DNA of 5,281 nucleotides from Actinomycetota bacterium (GTDB lineage: Bacteria > Actinomycetota > Acidimicrobiia > Acidimicrobiales > Ilumatobacteraceae). Of the stretch, positions 1 through 5,098 are shown piece after piece (the first letter of the stretch is position 1; each line of letters begins with the position of its first letter). The notes below the pieces were generated by a model. The model made no database searches. It worked only from the letters and a program-made list of their open reading frames with translations, and had not been told where the DNA came from. The position numbers and the translations under genes were made by a program. The stretch spans positions 1-5,281 of the forward strand of contig WLKU01000099.1 in assembly GCA_009701105.1 (NCBI GenBank). The letters run 5' to 3'.

Positions 1-27
1 CGATTTACTGGCTTTGGCAGTTGCCAT
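1..27 (-). CDS. gyrB: Probable N-terminus of DNA gyrase subunit B (partial, 9 codons)
   Basis: The minus strand has an ATG at 27-25 that stays open to the window edge and reads MATAKASKS, a short polar lysine-rich start of the kind that precedes the GyrB ATPase domain. The main support is position: gyrB usually follows recF and the DUF721 gene in actinobacterial origin regions, on the same strand. A GGGG run (minus strand, 37-34) lies 6 nt upstream and could act as a weak ribosome binding site. GyrB would supply the ATPase and part of the DNA gate of gyrase, which removes positive supercoils ahead of the fork. Nine residues cannot prove the family. A plus-strand open frame over 2-67 competes with this call. 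If the gene order were unusual, this could be any minus-strand gene start. Confidence 0.5.
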
Positions 28-33
28 TATTGA

Positions 34-65
34 CCCCGAAAAGTTGGGCCCCGAAGGGGATTTTT
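34..65. promoter_or_regulatory. Small GC hairpin with T run between the DUF721 gene and gyrB
   Basis: CCCC (49-52) and GGGG (56-59) can form a 4-bp stem around GAA, and on the plus strand five T residues follow at 61-65. This resembles a very short intrinsic terminator for plus-strand transcription. On the minus strand the loop reads TTC. The 7-mer CCCCGAA occurs twice (34-40 and 49-55), so the CCCC strand of the hairpin on the minus-strand RNA could instead pair with the GGGG that lies just before the putative gyrB ATG. The stem is too short for a confident terminator call. It may be a leader structure or chance. Confidence 0.25.
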
Positions 66-107
66 AGACGAATTAAGCGACATAAATAACACAGTGAAGT
101 CTACCAA

Positions 108-443
108 TTACCTGTTGCGGGGATTGCGTTTTACTCGCACTTCGATGGCAGTAATTGTGCTGGTTGTCGCAGCGTTTAATTTCTCAATAAGTTGCGGTTC
201 TAAAAACCTCATTTGAGTCGCCCACGACGGATCATCGATTTCGACGATGAGCCGACCTCGTTCAAGTTTGATCGGTGTGACATGTTGGGCAACTTGCTCA
301 CCAACTATGTTTGGCCATTCTCCAAAAACTCCCGTAATCGCGGTTGATGATTCGGCACCAAGTCGATCGAGTAGTGCGTCGAGTGCACCCGCCAGCGAAC
401 TGCTTGTGTTGTTGGTTAAAAAATCTTTCTCGTTTTCGATCAT
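108..443 (-). CDS. DUF721 / DciA-like protein
   Basis: Small cytosolic protein of 111 residues from the chosen ATG. Residues about 33-107 match the DUF721 pattern: a helix ending in GEWPNIVG (W43, P44), then HVTPIKLERGRLIVEI, a conserved tryptophan in DDPSWATQMR (W74), LNAA, and a basic C-terminus (VRVKRNPRNR). In bacteria without DnaC or DnaI, DUF721 proteins (DciA) interact with the replicative helicase DnaB and help load it. That role is established for some members and inferred here. The ATG at 443 has GAGAG 7 nt upstream and lies 16 nt after the recF stop. A longer reading from TTG 488 would overlap recF by 29 nt, add a non-conserved tail and has no better ribosome binding site. It is probably co-transcribed with recF. 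The actinobacterial copy is often annotated simply as a hypothetical protein. Confidence 0.88.
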   Translation of the reverse strand: MIENEKDFLTNNTSSSLAGALDALLDRLGAESSTAITGVFGEWPNIVGEQVAQHVTPIKLERGRLIVEIDDPSWATQMRFLEPQLIEKLNAATTSTITAIEVRVKRNPRNR

Positions 444-459
444 GTTTTCGCTCTCATCG

Positions 460-1551
460 TTAGGACTCACGGATGGTTCCGCCTTCAATGTGTACGAGAG
501 TGTCCGGATGTGCAGTTTTGGGCAAAACCCCCGCAGACGTAATCAGCACTTGGCCTAGCGGGAAGTGTCGCAGGAGGGCAGCGCTGCGATGTGGGTCTAA
601 TTCGGATAAAACATCGTCCAAAATAAGCACAGGCGGACTGCCGATTTCGGTGGTGATGAGACGGTGCACGGCCAGCCGAAGCGCGAGTGCAAGTGTGCGT
701 TGTTCTCCTTGCGATGAATGTGTGCGGGCGGGCAAACCATTGATTGACAACTCGATGTCGTCGCGGTGTGGGCCAACAGTGCTCGAACCTCGTCTCACAT
801 CATCATTGCGGCATTCACTTAAACAAAGTGCAAGTCCTTTTGTTCGCCATTCCGGCGCGTACAACATGCCGACAGGGGTTTGATCTTCGTTGAGTTCGGC
901 AAGCTCTACATACGCCGTTTGAACTTGTGGCAACAACATCTCCAGCATTTGTGCGCGGACATCACCAAGTTGTGTTCCGTGCGTTGCCAACTTTTCGTCC
1001 CACACGTCGAGTGTTGTCGCGATGTCGGGTGAAAGTCGTCCACCTGATTGTTTCAGTAGCGCGTTTCGCTGTTTGAGCACACGCTCCACTCCGACGCACA
1101 GCGCATCGTGTTTTGGCCACAACGCCACCAGTGCTTCGTCCAAAAAATCTCTGCGCACCGACGGTGCATCTTGCACAAGATTGAGGTCTTGAGGGGAAAA
1201 CACTGTGGTTCGCACAACCCCTAATAGATCGCGGGTTTTGGCCAGTTTTTGCTTATTTACCAGCACCTTATTGCGCCCAGTGCGGCTGAGTTCGGCCTCG
1301 ATCAGCACCTCGCGGCCATCCGAGTGGGTGATGGTTGCCCGAATGACGGCAGCGTTGGCGCCAGTTCGAATCATTGCCTCGGTGGGTACTCCCCTAAAAC
1401 TTTTAAGAATTGCCAAATACGACAATGCTTCAACAAGATTTGTTTTGCCTTGTCCGTTGTCGCCAATGACCGCAGTGACACCATCGGTCAACGTGATCTG
1501 CGCCGACGCATAGTTACGGAAGTCGGTGAGCTCCAGGTGTTGAATAATCAC
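460..1551 (-). CDS. recF: DNA replication and repair protein RecF
   Basis: SMC/ABC-like ATPase that works with RecO and RecR to help load RecA at single-strand gaps. Its 363 residues are a normal length. The N-terminus LELTDFRNY (7-14 region) is typical. Walker A is GDNGQGKT at 30-37, with K36 for the phosphates. FSPQDL at 118-123 and RRDFLDE at 133-139 are family motifs. The ABC signature lies in SSQGEQRTLALALRLA (279-294), and Walker B is VLILDDVLSELD (308-319), followed by a D-loop-like region. The start is GTG at 1551; an in-frame stop a few codons upstream excludes a longer form, and no clear Shine-Dalgarno sequence is visible. The gene begins 23 nt after the dnaN stop, so it probably depends on the dnaN transcript, and it ends 16 nt before the next gene. 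It looks intact. Confidence 0.97.
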   Translation of the reverse strand: MIIQHLELTDFRNYASAQITLTDGVTAVIGDNGQGKTNLVEALSYLAILKSFRGVPTEAMIRTGANAAVIRATITHSDGREVLIEAELSRTGRNKVLVNKQKLAKTRDLLGVVRTTVFSPQDLNLVQDAPSVRRDFLDEALVALWPKHDALCVGVERVLKQRNALLKQSGGRLSPDIATTLDVWDEKLATHGTQLGDVRAQMLEMLLPQVQTAYVELAELNEDQTPVGMLYAPEWRTKGLALCLSECRNDDVRRGSSTVGPHRDDIELSINGLPARTHSSQGEQRTLALALRLAVHRLITTEIGSPPVLILDDVLSELDPHRSAALLRHFPLGQVLITSAGVLPKTAHPDTLVHIEGGTIRES

Positions 1552-1574
1552 AGTTGGGCAACACTACGGCGTTA

Positions 1575-2672
1575 CTAGTTGGTGAGGCGTTGTGGCATCA
1601 CCAAGTACAAATAGTCCGGTGCCCCAACTCCGCGCAATACCGCAGGTTTGATTGGGTCGGTTGTTTGAATCGTGATTTCATCACCACTCACTGCTTCGAT
1701 ACCAGCAGCAAGATATTCAGGGTTAAAACCAACCGTGATGTCAGAACCAACCATTGTTGCGTCGAGTTCTTCAACTGTGTTGCCCACGTCTTGAGTAACA
1801 ACAATCAACTTGAGTGAAGTTGCCGTCATCTCGAGTCGCACCGGGGTGGTTTCGCGAGCCAAAATACGGCATCGACGAATTGCTTCCAACAGTGGTTCGC
1901 GCGCTGTGGTCAGTGTGTTTGGATAGTTCGGCTGAATGAGTTGGCGATAGTTAGGAAACTCAATTTGCAACAAACTTGTGCTGAGGGTGGCTTGACCAAC
2001 AGTAAATGTTGCGCGGTCGCCTGCCAAACACAGTGAAGCTTCTTCGCCACTTGCAAGCAATCGTTGCAGTTCATTGAGGGCGCGGCTTGGAATCACCACT
2101 TTTTCGCCGTGGCCCAAAATGTTGCTGCCTGGCAGATCCCGAACGGCCAAGCGGTAGGAGTCGGTTGCAACAAGTCGCAAACCCTCTGGCTCAGCTGCCA
2201 TTAACACTCCTGTGAGGGCGAGTCTTTGCATGTCCGATGAGGCCGCACGAACTACTTGGCGTAATGCATCAGCAAAAACACTTGCTGCCAACGTGACCGG
2301 TGGAGCACTGGCTTGCACAATATTTGGGAAATCTGTTGCTGCAAATGTTGGAACAGTGAACTGAGCCCGACCAGAACTCACACTGACGGTTTCGCCAGTG
2401 GTTTCAACAGTGACTTTGCCTTCAGACATCGATCTCACAATGTCGCTCATTAATTTTGCGCTTGCTACAACAACGCCGTCTTCTTGGCCGCCAACATTGA
2501 GAACAAATTGCACTGAAAGATCGTTATCCGTGCATGACAACAACAATTTGTCACCTGTGACCTCGATGCGAACTCCGGATAGTGCTGGCATTGCGTTGTT
2601 GCGTGTAGATGCAACTCTTGCTGCAGCACCAAGAGCTTCGGCAAGAACCTCTCGCTCAACTCTGAATTTCAT
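1575..2672 (-). CDS. dnaN: DNA polymerase III subunit beta (sliding clamp)
   Basis: Ring-forming dimer that tethers the replicative polymerase to DNA and serves as a docking platform for other replication and repair proteins. The 365 residues fit the usual three-domain clamp. Domain 1 starts MKFRVEREVLAEAL. The middle domain contains ATDSYRLA (169-176) and EFPNYRQLIQ (238-247). Domain 3 contains FNPEYLAAGIEA (316-327) and KPAVLRG (342-348). The C-terminus YLVMPQRL (356-363) matches the conserved YLxMPxRL end that forms part of the partner-binding pocket. The ATG at 2672 has GGGAG 6 nt upstream, so the start is secure. It lies downstream of dnaA across the probable origin, as usual in Actinobacteria. 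A promoter in the 280-nt spacer is likely, but I see no strong hexamer pair. Confidence 0.98.
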   Translation of the reverse strand: MKFRVEREVLAEALGAAARVASTRNNAMPALSGVRIEVTGDKLLLSCTDNDLSVQFVLNVGGQEDGVVVASAKLMSDIVRSMSEGKVTVETTGETVSVSSGRAQFTVPTFAATDFPNIVQASAPPVTLAASVFADALRQVVRAASSDMQRLALTGVLMAAEPEGLRLVATDSYRLAVRDLPGSNILGHGEKVVIPSRALNELQRLLASGEEASLCLAGDRATFTVGQATLSTSLLQIEFPNYRQLIQPNYPNTLTTAREPLLEAIRRCRILARETTPVRLEMTATSLKLIVVTQDVGNTVEELDATMVGSDITVGFNPEYLAAGIEAVSGDEITIQTTDPIKPAVLRGVGAPDYLYLVMPQRLTN

Positions 2673-2730
2673 AGCCTGCTCCCTTGCGTCACGTTGTTTA
2701 TCGTTAAATGTGGATGTTTGTAAGAAGAAC

Positions 2731-2749
2731 TAATAACAGTAATAAGTCC
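2731..2749 (+). promoter_or_regulatory. Candidate DnaA-trio and origin unwinding element
   Basis: The plus strand reads TAATAACAG (2731-2739), T at 2740, then AATAAG and TCC before the box-like TGTGGATTG at 2750. Read 3' to 5' away from the box, the strand gives G, AAT, AAT, GAC, AAT, AAT. Four of these five triplets fit the DnaA-trio consensus (G/A)A(T/A), and a GC-containing gap of a few bases separates them from the box. DnaA trios are the single-strand elements on which DnaA assembles to open bacterial origins. Layout and orientation agree with that description as I know it. The flanking AT-rich DNA supports a melting site. Chance is possible in an AT-rich stretch. Confidence 0.45.
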
Positions 2750-2766
2750 TGTGGATTGGGGATAAA

Positions 2767-2819
2767 GGGTGTGTTTCCCAATTACACCAACGGTTGCAAC
2801 CCCACACACACCCAACCGT
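2767..2819. repeat. Nested inverted repeats in the middle of oriC
   Basis: Three inverted repeats are nested or overlapping. GGGTGTGT (2767-2774) pairs with ACACACCC (2806-2813). ACGGTTG (2790-2796) pairs with CAACCGT (2813-2819). GGTTGCAACC (2792-2801) is a perfect 10-bp palindrome. A competing pair, GGTGT (2768-2772) with ACACC (2784-2788), is also possible. No protein site that I know explains this set. Confidence 0.5.
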
Positions 2820-2854
2820 CCCGACACATCTTGCAACTGTGTAGTTCGTGGCGC

Positions 2855-2879
2855 GGTGGACAACACGTGGTTATCCACC
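2855..2879. promoter_or_regulatory. Inverted pair of DnaA-box-like sites around CACGTG
   Basis: GGTGGACAA (2855-2863) and TTATCCACC (2871-2879) are each one base from a consensus DnaA box and face each other. They flank CACGTG (2864-2869) with one extra G, so the 25 nt form a near-palindrome with 6-bp perfect outer arms GGTGGA/TCCACC. In both sites the outermost base differs from the usual box, which may reflect a lineage-specific preference. Confidence 0.6.
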
Positions 2880-2881
2880 AC

Positions 2882-2900
2882 CTGTGCACTGTCTGTGCAC
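2882..2900. repeat. Direct repeat of CTGTGCAC with 11-nt period
   Basis: The 8-mer CTGTGCAC occurs at 2882-2889 and 2893-2900, one helical turn apart, each copy containing the palindrome GTGCAC. It lies between DnaA-box-like sites 2871-2879 and 2905-2913. It could be a site for an origin-binding regulator or a degenerate DnaA contact; no known motif is recognised. Confidence 0.4.
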
Positions 2901-2952
2901 ACGGTTTTCCACAAAGGTTGTCGCGGTAGTGAAGTGATCATAATTTTGAACG

Positions 2953-4395
2953 TTACGAAGTCTTAAATTTCTGAACGAGTTCGGTTACTTGATCGAACAC
3001 TTGCTTGCGCTCGCTCATCATTCGTTGGGTTTTGTCAACCGCGTGGATCACTGTGGTGTGGTCGCGCCCACCAAACAACCGTGCGATTGCTGGGTAACTG
3101 AGCTCGGTAAGTTCACGGAAGACATACATGGCTGTTTGGCGCGCTGAAACCAACGGACGCTGACGGCTTTTGCCCTTCATTGCCTCGACATCAAAACCCA
3201 AGTGGTCAGAAATCTCGATCAACAACTGCTCGCCCGTGCGAACCTTCGGGGCTGTGCGGGTCAGTAGATCAACCAGCAGTTTTTGAGCCAACGAAATATC
3301 AACAACTGTTTTGTTGAGGCTGGCATACGCACCAACGCGGATCAATGCACCCTCAAGCTCACGGATGTTTGACGTGACGTTGCTGGCAATGAACTCAAGA
3401 ACGTCGTTGGACACAAAGGTGTTCTCTCGCTCGGCCTTATTGCGCAAGATGGCCAGGCGGGTTTCCATGTCTGGCGGCTGAACGTCGGTGATGAGACCCC
3501 AACGAAAACGGCCACGCAAACGGTCTTCGAGGGTTGGAATTGCATCTGGCACTCGGTCGGACGAAATCACAATTTGTTTGTTGGCTCCGTGCAGCGAGTT
3601 GAACGTATGGAAGAACTCCTCTTGCAAACCCTCTTTGCCTTCCATGAACTGAATGTCGTCGATCAGCAACACATCAACTTCGCGGTATCGGCGCTTAAAA
3701 GCAGCAATGGTGTTGGAGCGAATGCCGTCGACGTATTCATTTAAGAATGTTTCGGTTGAGACGTAGCGAACTTCGTAATGGGCGTAGTGCTGGTGCACGT
3801 AATAGCCAATTGCGTGCAACAAGTGAGTCTTGCCCAAACCTGCCGAACCATAAATAAACAATGGGTTATACGAGCGACCAGGTGTTTCGGCCACGCGTTG
3901 GGCAGCAGCCAAAGCAAATTGGTTGGATGCCCCTTTTACGAAAGTTTCAAAGGTGTACCGAGGATTGAGACCCACCGCTGTGCCTTTGCCGGTGCGGCTT
4001 TTGAGGGTTTGGCCAAACGACATGGAGGCTTCAGTAACTAATGTTTCGTTCAGTTGGACAGGACTGTCAAGCGATGTCGGCGAGGTATTGAGGCGATGAA
4101 TCACGTCGCTAGCGGTATTGGTCTGAACATCGATCAATAGTTGGCGATCACTCGCACCCACTTCATTGAGGGCATCTCGCACCAACGACATGTAGCGAGT
4201 CAAAATTCTTTCCCGCACATACGTGTTGGGAACCTGGAGACGCAAACTCATTTTGTCGTCGGCAACAGCAACAGCATCGTTGAATGTAGAGAACCAAACT
4301 GCTTCAGAAACCTGGGCGCGTAAAACTTCGGCTGTCGCACGCCACACATCGTCATGATTGTCGACGTCTAGTTGGCTCTCAATTTCTTGTTCCAT
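2953..4395 (-). CDS. dnaA: Chromosomal replication initiator protein DnaA
   Basis: AAA+ ATPase that binds DnaA boxes, melts oriC and directs helicase loading. With the chosen start it has 480 residues. Domain I begins near VWRATAEVLRAQV (17-29); a variable linker follows to about 140. The AAA+ core has FETFVKGASNQFALAAA, Walker A GSAGLGKT (183-190), Walker B LLIDD (243-247), sensor 1 IVISSD (275-280), box VII EDRLRGRF with the probable arginine finger R296, and sensor 2 NIRELEGAL (R345). Domain IV carries the DNA-binding signature GGRDHTTVIHA (442-452). I chose ATG 4395, preceded by GAGAG 4 nt upstream. A GTG at 4473 would add 26 residues, but these are encoded by a cluster of DnaA-box-like sites and do not resemble domain I. 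The upstream boxes suggest autoregulation. The gene appears complete. Confidence 0.98.
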   Translation of the reverse strand: MEQEIESQLDVDNHDDVWRATAEVLRAQVSEAVWFSTFNDAVAVADDKMSLRLQVPNTYVRERILTRYMSLVRDALNEVGASDRQLLIDVQTNTASDVIHRLNTSPTSLDSPVQLNETLVTEASMSFGQTLKSRTGKGTAVGLNPRYTFETFVKGASNQFALAAAQRVAETPGRSYNPLFIYGSAGLGKTHLLHAIGYYVHQHYAHYEVRYVSTETFLNEYVDGIRSNTIAAFKRRYREVDVLLIDDIQFMEGKEGLQEEFFHTFNSLHGANKQIVISSDRVPDAIPTLEDRLRGRFRWGLITDVQPPDMETRLAILRNKAERENTFVSNDVLEFIASNVTSNIRELEGALIRVGAYASLNKTVVDISLAQKLLVDLLTRTAPKVRTGEQLLIEISDHLGFDVEAMKGKSRQRPLVSARQTAMYVFRELTELSYPAIARLFGGRDHTTVIHAVDKTQRMMSERKQVFDQVTELVQKFKTS

Positions 4396-4453
4396 GTTGC
4401 TCTCGTTCTGTTTGATTTGTTGCCTAAAACCGTTACCCAATAACCACTTGCCA

Positions 4454-4533
4454 TGATCCACAACACTGTCCACAGGGTGTGGATAGCTCCCCCAATATTT
4501 CGGTGGGAGAAAGAAGGTAGCAGGTTTTCCACA
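4454..4533. promoter_or_regulatory. DnaA-box cluster upstream of dnaA
   Basis: Four 9-mers each match the DnaA box at 8 of 9 positions: TGATCCACA (4454-4462), CTGTCCACA (4466-4474), TGTGGATAG in reverse orientation (4478-4486) and TTTTCCACA (4525-4533). The first three start exactly 12 nt apart. ATCCACA (4456-4462) and TGTGGAT (4478-4484) also form a 7-bp inverted repeat around the middle site. DnaA binding here would be expected to repress its own gene, and could affect the divergent rpmH promoter or form a second origin subregion. Those roles are inferred. Confidence 0.7.
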
Positions 4534-4542
4534 GGTGAAAAA
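4514..4542 (-). promoter_or_regulatory. Possible dnaA promoter
   Basis: On the minus strand, TTTTTC (4542-4537) and TACCTT (4519-4514) stand 17 nt apart and could be the -35 and -10 elements. The -10 has the TAnnnT form common in Actinobacteria; the -35 is weak. This would give a leader of about 110 nt before the dnaA ATG. The DnaA-box-like site 4525-4533 lies between the hexamers and three more lie downstream, which fits DnaA repression. The choice among weak candidates is uncertain. Confidence 0.3.
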
Positions 4543-4563
4543 ACTGGCGAGTCCCTGTAGAGT
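4535..4563 (+). promoter_or_regulatory. Possible rpmH-rnpA-yidD promoter
   Basis: GTGAAA (4535-4540) and TAGAGT (4558-4563) are separated by 17 nt and each matches 4 of 6 bases of the -35 and -10 consensus. Transcription would begin near 4570, leaving a leader of about 50 nt before rpmH. The -35 overlaps the proposed dnaA -35 on the other strand, so the two divergent promoters may compete and share control by DnaA bound at 4525-4533. Confidence 0.35.
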
Positions 4564-4611
4564 TGGACACCTTAGTCATCGTCGTTTCGAGGTCAACTCG
4601 GGGCGCTACTC

Positions 4612-4617
4612 AGGAGG
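4612..4617 (+). promoter_or_regulatory. Strong Shine-Dalgarno of rpmH
   Basis: AGGAGG, followed by two more G residues, ends 5 nt before the rpmH ATG at 4623. It is the best ribosome binding site in the window and sets the rpmH start. It is too close (1 nt) to serve the GTG at 4619 in the rnpA frame in the ordinary way. Confidence 0.9.
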
Positions 4618-4622
4618 GGTGC

Positions 4623-4757
4623 ATGAAACGTACTTTCCAACCAAACAATCGTCGCCGCTCCAAGAAGCATGGCTTTCGCCATCGCATGAGTACCCGCGCC
4701 GGTCGCGCGATTCTGAAGTCTCGCCGGGCAAAGGGTCGTCACCGGCTTTCCGCTTGA
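4623..4757 (+). CDS. rpmH: 50S ribosomal protein L34
   Basis: Very small, highly basic protein of the large ribosomal subunit that binds 23S rRNA. The 44 residues are nearly all recognisable: [19 protein letters not shown] at the N-terminus, [18 protein letters not shown] in the middle and RLSA at the end, matching bacterial L34 over its full length. The ATG at 4623 follows a near-perfect Shine-Dalgarno sequence; a longer in-frame opening from 4563 is not conserved and lies upstream of that site. The stop TGA (4755-4757) overlaps the TTG start of rnpA. The gene is divergent from dnaA, the common bacterial arrangement. Its whole length is also open in the rnpA frame. Confidence 0.98.
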   Translation: MKRTFQPNNRRRSKKHGFRHRMSTRAGRAILKSRRAKGRHRLSA

Positions 4758-5098
4758 TCGGTCGAATCCGTCACCGGGAAGTCTTTTCCCGATTGTCCAA
4801 AGAGGGAACATATGTTCGCTCTCACGGGTTATGGTGTTCGTTGTTGCTCGATGATTCTCTGGAAAACGCCCATATTGGCTATGCCATTGGCCGCCAAGTG
4901 GGTGGAGCGGTGGAACGAAACCGCATAAAACGCCAATTACGGGCCCTTTTTGGGTCCCGTAGCGGTCAATTGCGACCTGGTTGGTATCTCATTGGAGTAA
5001 CACCCAAGGCAACTGGTTCTACGTGGAACCAGCTTGGAACCCTGGTGGACCGCCTGATTGGCCAAATTGAAGCCAAAATCAGCCAACCAACGCCATGA
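4754..5098 (+). CDS. rnpA: Ribonuclease P protein component
   Basis: Basic protein cofactor of RNase P, which with the RnpB RNA removes the 5' leader from pre-tRNA. From TTG 4754 it has 114 residues, a normal length. The N-terminus [21 protein letters not shown] is of the usual type, [14 protein letters not shown] precedes the family signature [10 protein letters not shown] (54-63) with the RNR at 55-57, and GWYLIGVTP forms the last core strand. I chose TTG because its TTGA overlaps the rpmH stop and conserved sequence begins there; no ATG or GTG lies near and no Shine-Dalgarno sequence is visible, so translation probably depends on ribosomes finishing rpmH. The same frame is open back to 4535 with a GTG at 4619, which would give 159 residues. 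The stop overlaps the yidD ATG. Confidence 0.95.
   Translation: MIGRIRHREVFSRLSKEGTYVRSHGLWCSLLLDDSLENAHIGYAIGRQVGGAVERNRIKRQLRALFGSRSGQLRPGWYLIGVTPKATGSTWNQLGTLVDRLIGQIEAKISQPTP

Larger units (their letters stand above)
2673..2952. other. oriC: Probable replication origin (oriC), dnaA-dnaN spacer
   Basis: This 280-nt gap between dnaA and dnaN is the usual oriC position in Actinobacteria. It holds six 9-mers close to the DnaA box TT(A/G)TCCACA: reverse orientation at 2709-2717 (7/9), 2750-2758 (7/9), 2757-2765 (8/9) and 2855-2863 (8/9); forward orientation at 2871-2879 (8/9) and 2905-2913 (8/9). None is perfect. The dnaN-proximal part (about 2690-2750) is AT-rich and is the best candidate for the unwinding element. 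The middle (2767-2819) is rich in GTGT/ACAC and inverted repeats. The region holds no credible gene; the open frames of up to 90 codons match nothing I recognise and run through these sites. The origin call is inference from position and box density. Confidence 0.85.

Noticed and set aside
2..67. Plus-strand open frame ending in IDPEKLGPEGDF and TAG, as the C-terminus of a convergent gene
   Set aside because: It reads plausibly and is followed by a T run, but it is only 21 codons. A convergent gene here would break the usual actinobacterial recF-DUF721-gyrB order, and the minus-strand reading MATAKASKS fits that order. Sequence to the left would decide.
444..488. 15-residue N-terminal extension of the DUF721 protein from TTG 488
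   Set aside because: It would overlap the recF end by 29 nt using a rare start codon; ATG 443 has a better-placed ribosome binding site.
473..883. Plus-strand 136-codon frame inside recF, and similar frames inside dnaN and dnaA
   Set aside because: They lie antisense to well-conserved genes, are rich in Ser, Arg and Cys as antisense shadows usually are, and have no recognisable domain.
2669..2966. Open frames of 65-90 codons on both strands in the dnaA-dnaN spacer
   Set aside because: They overlap one another and the origin motifs, have unusual composition rich in His, Thr and Cys, and resemble no family I know.
4396..4473. 26-residue N-terminal extension of DnaA from GTG 4473
   Set aside because: The extension is encoded by the DnaA-box-like sites, has no family resemblance and begins without a Shine-Dalgarno sequence; ATG 4395 has GAGAG upstream and leads directly into domain I.
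4535..4621. RnpA translation starting at GTG 4535
   Set aside because: The codon lies inside the proposed -35 element and upstream of the likely transcription start, with no ribosome binding site.
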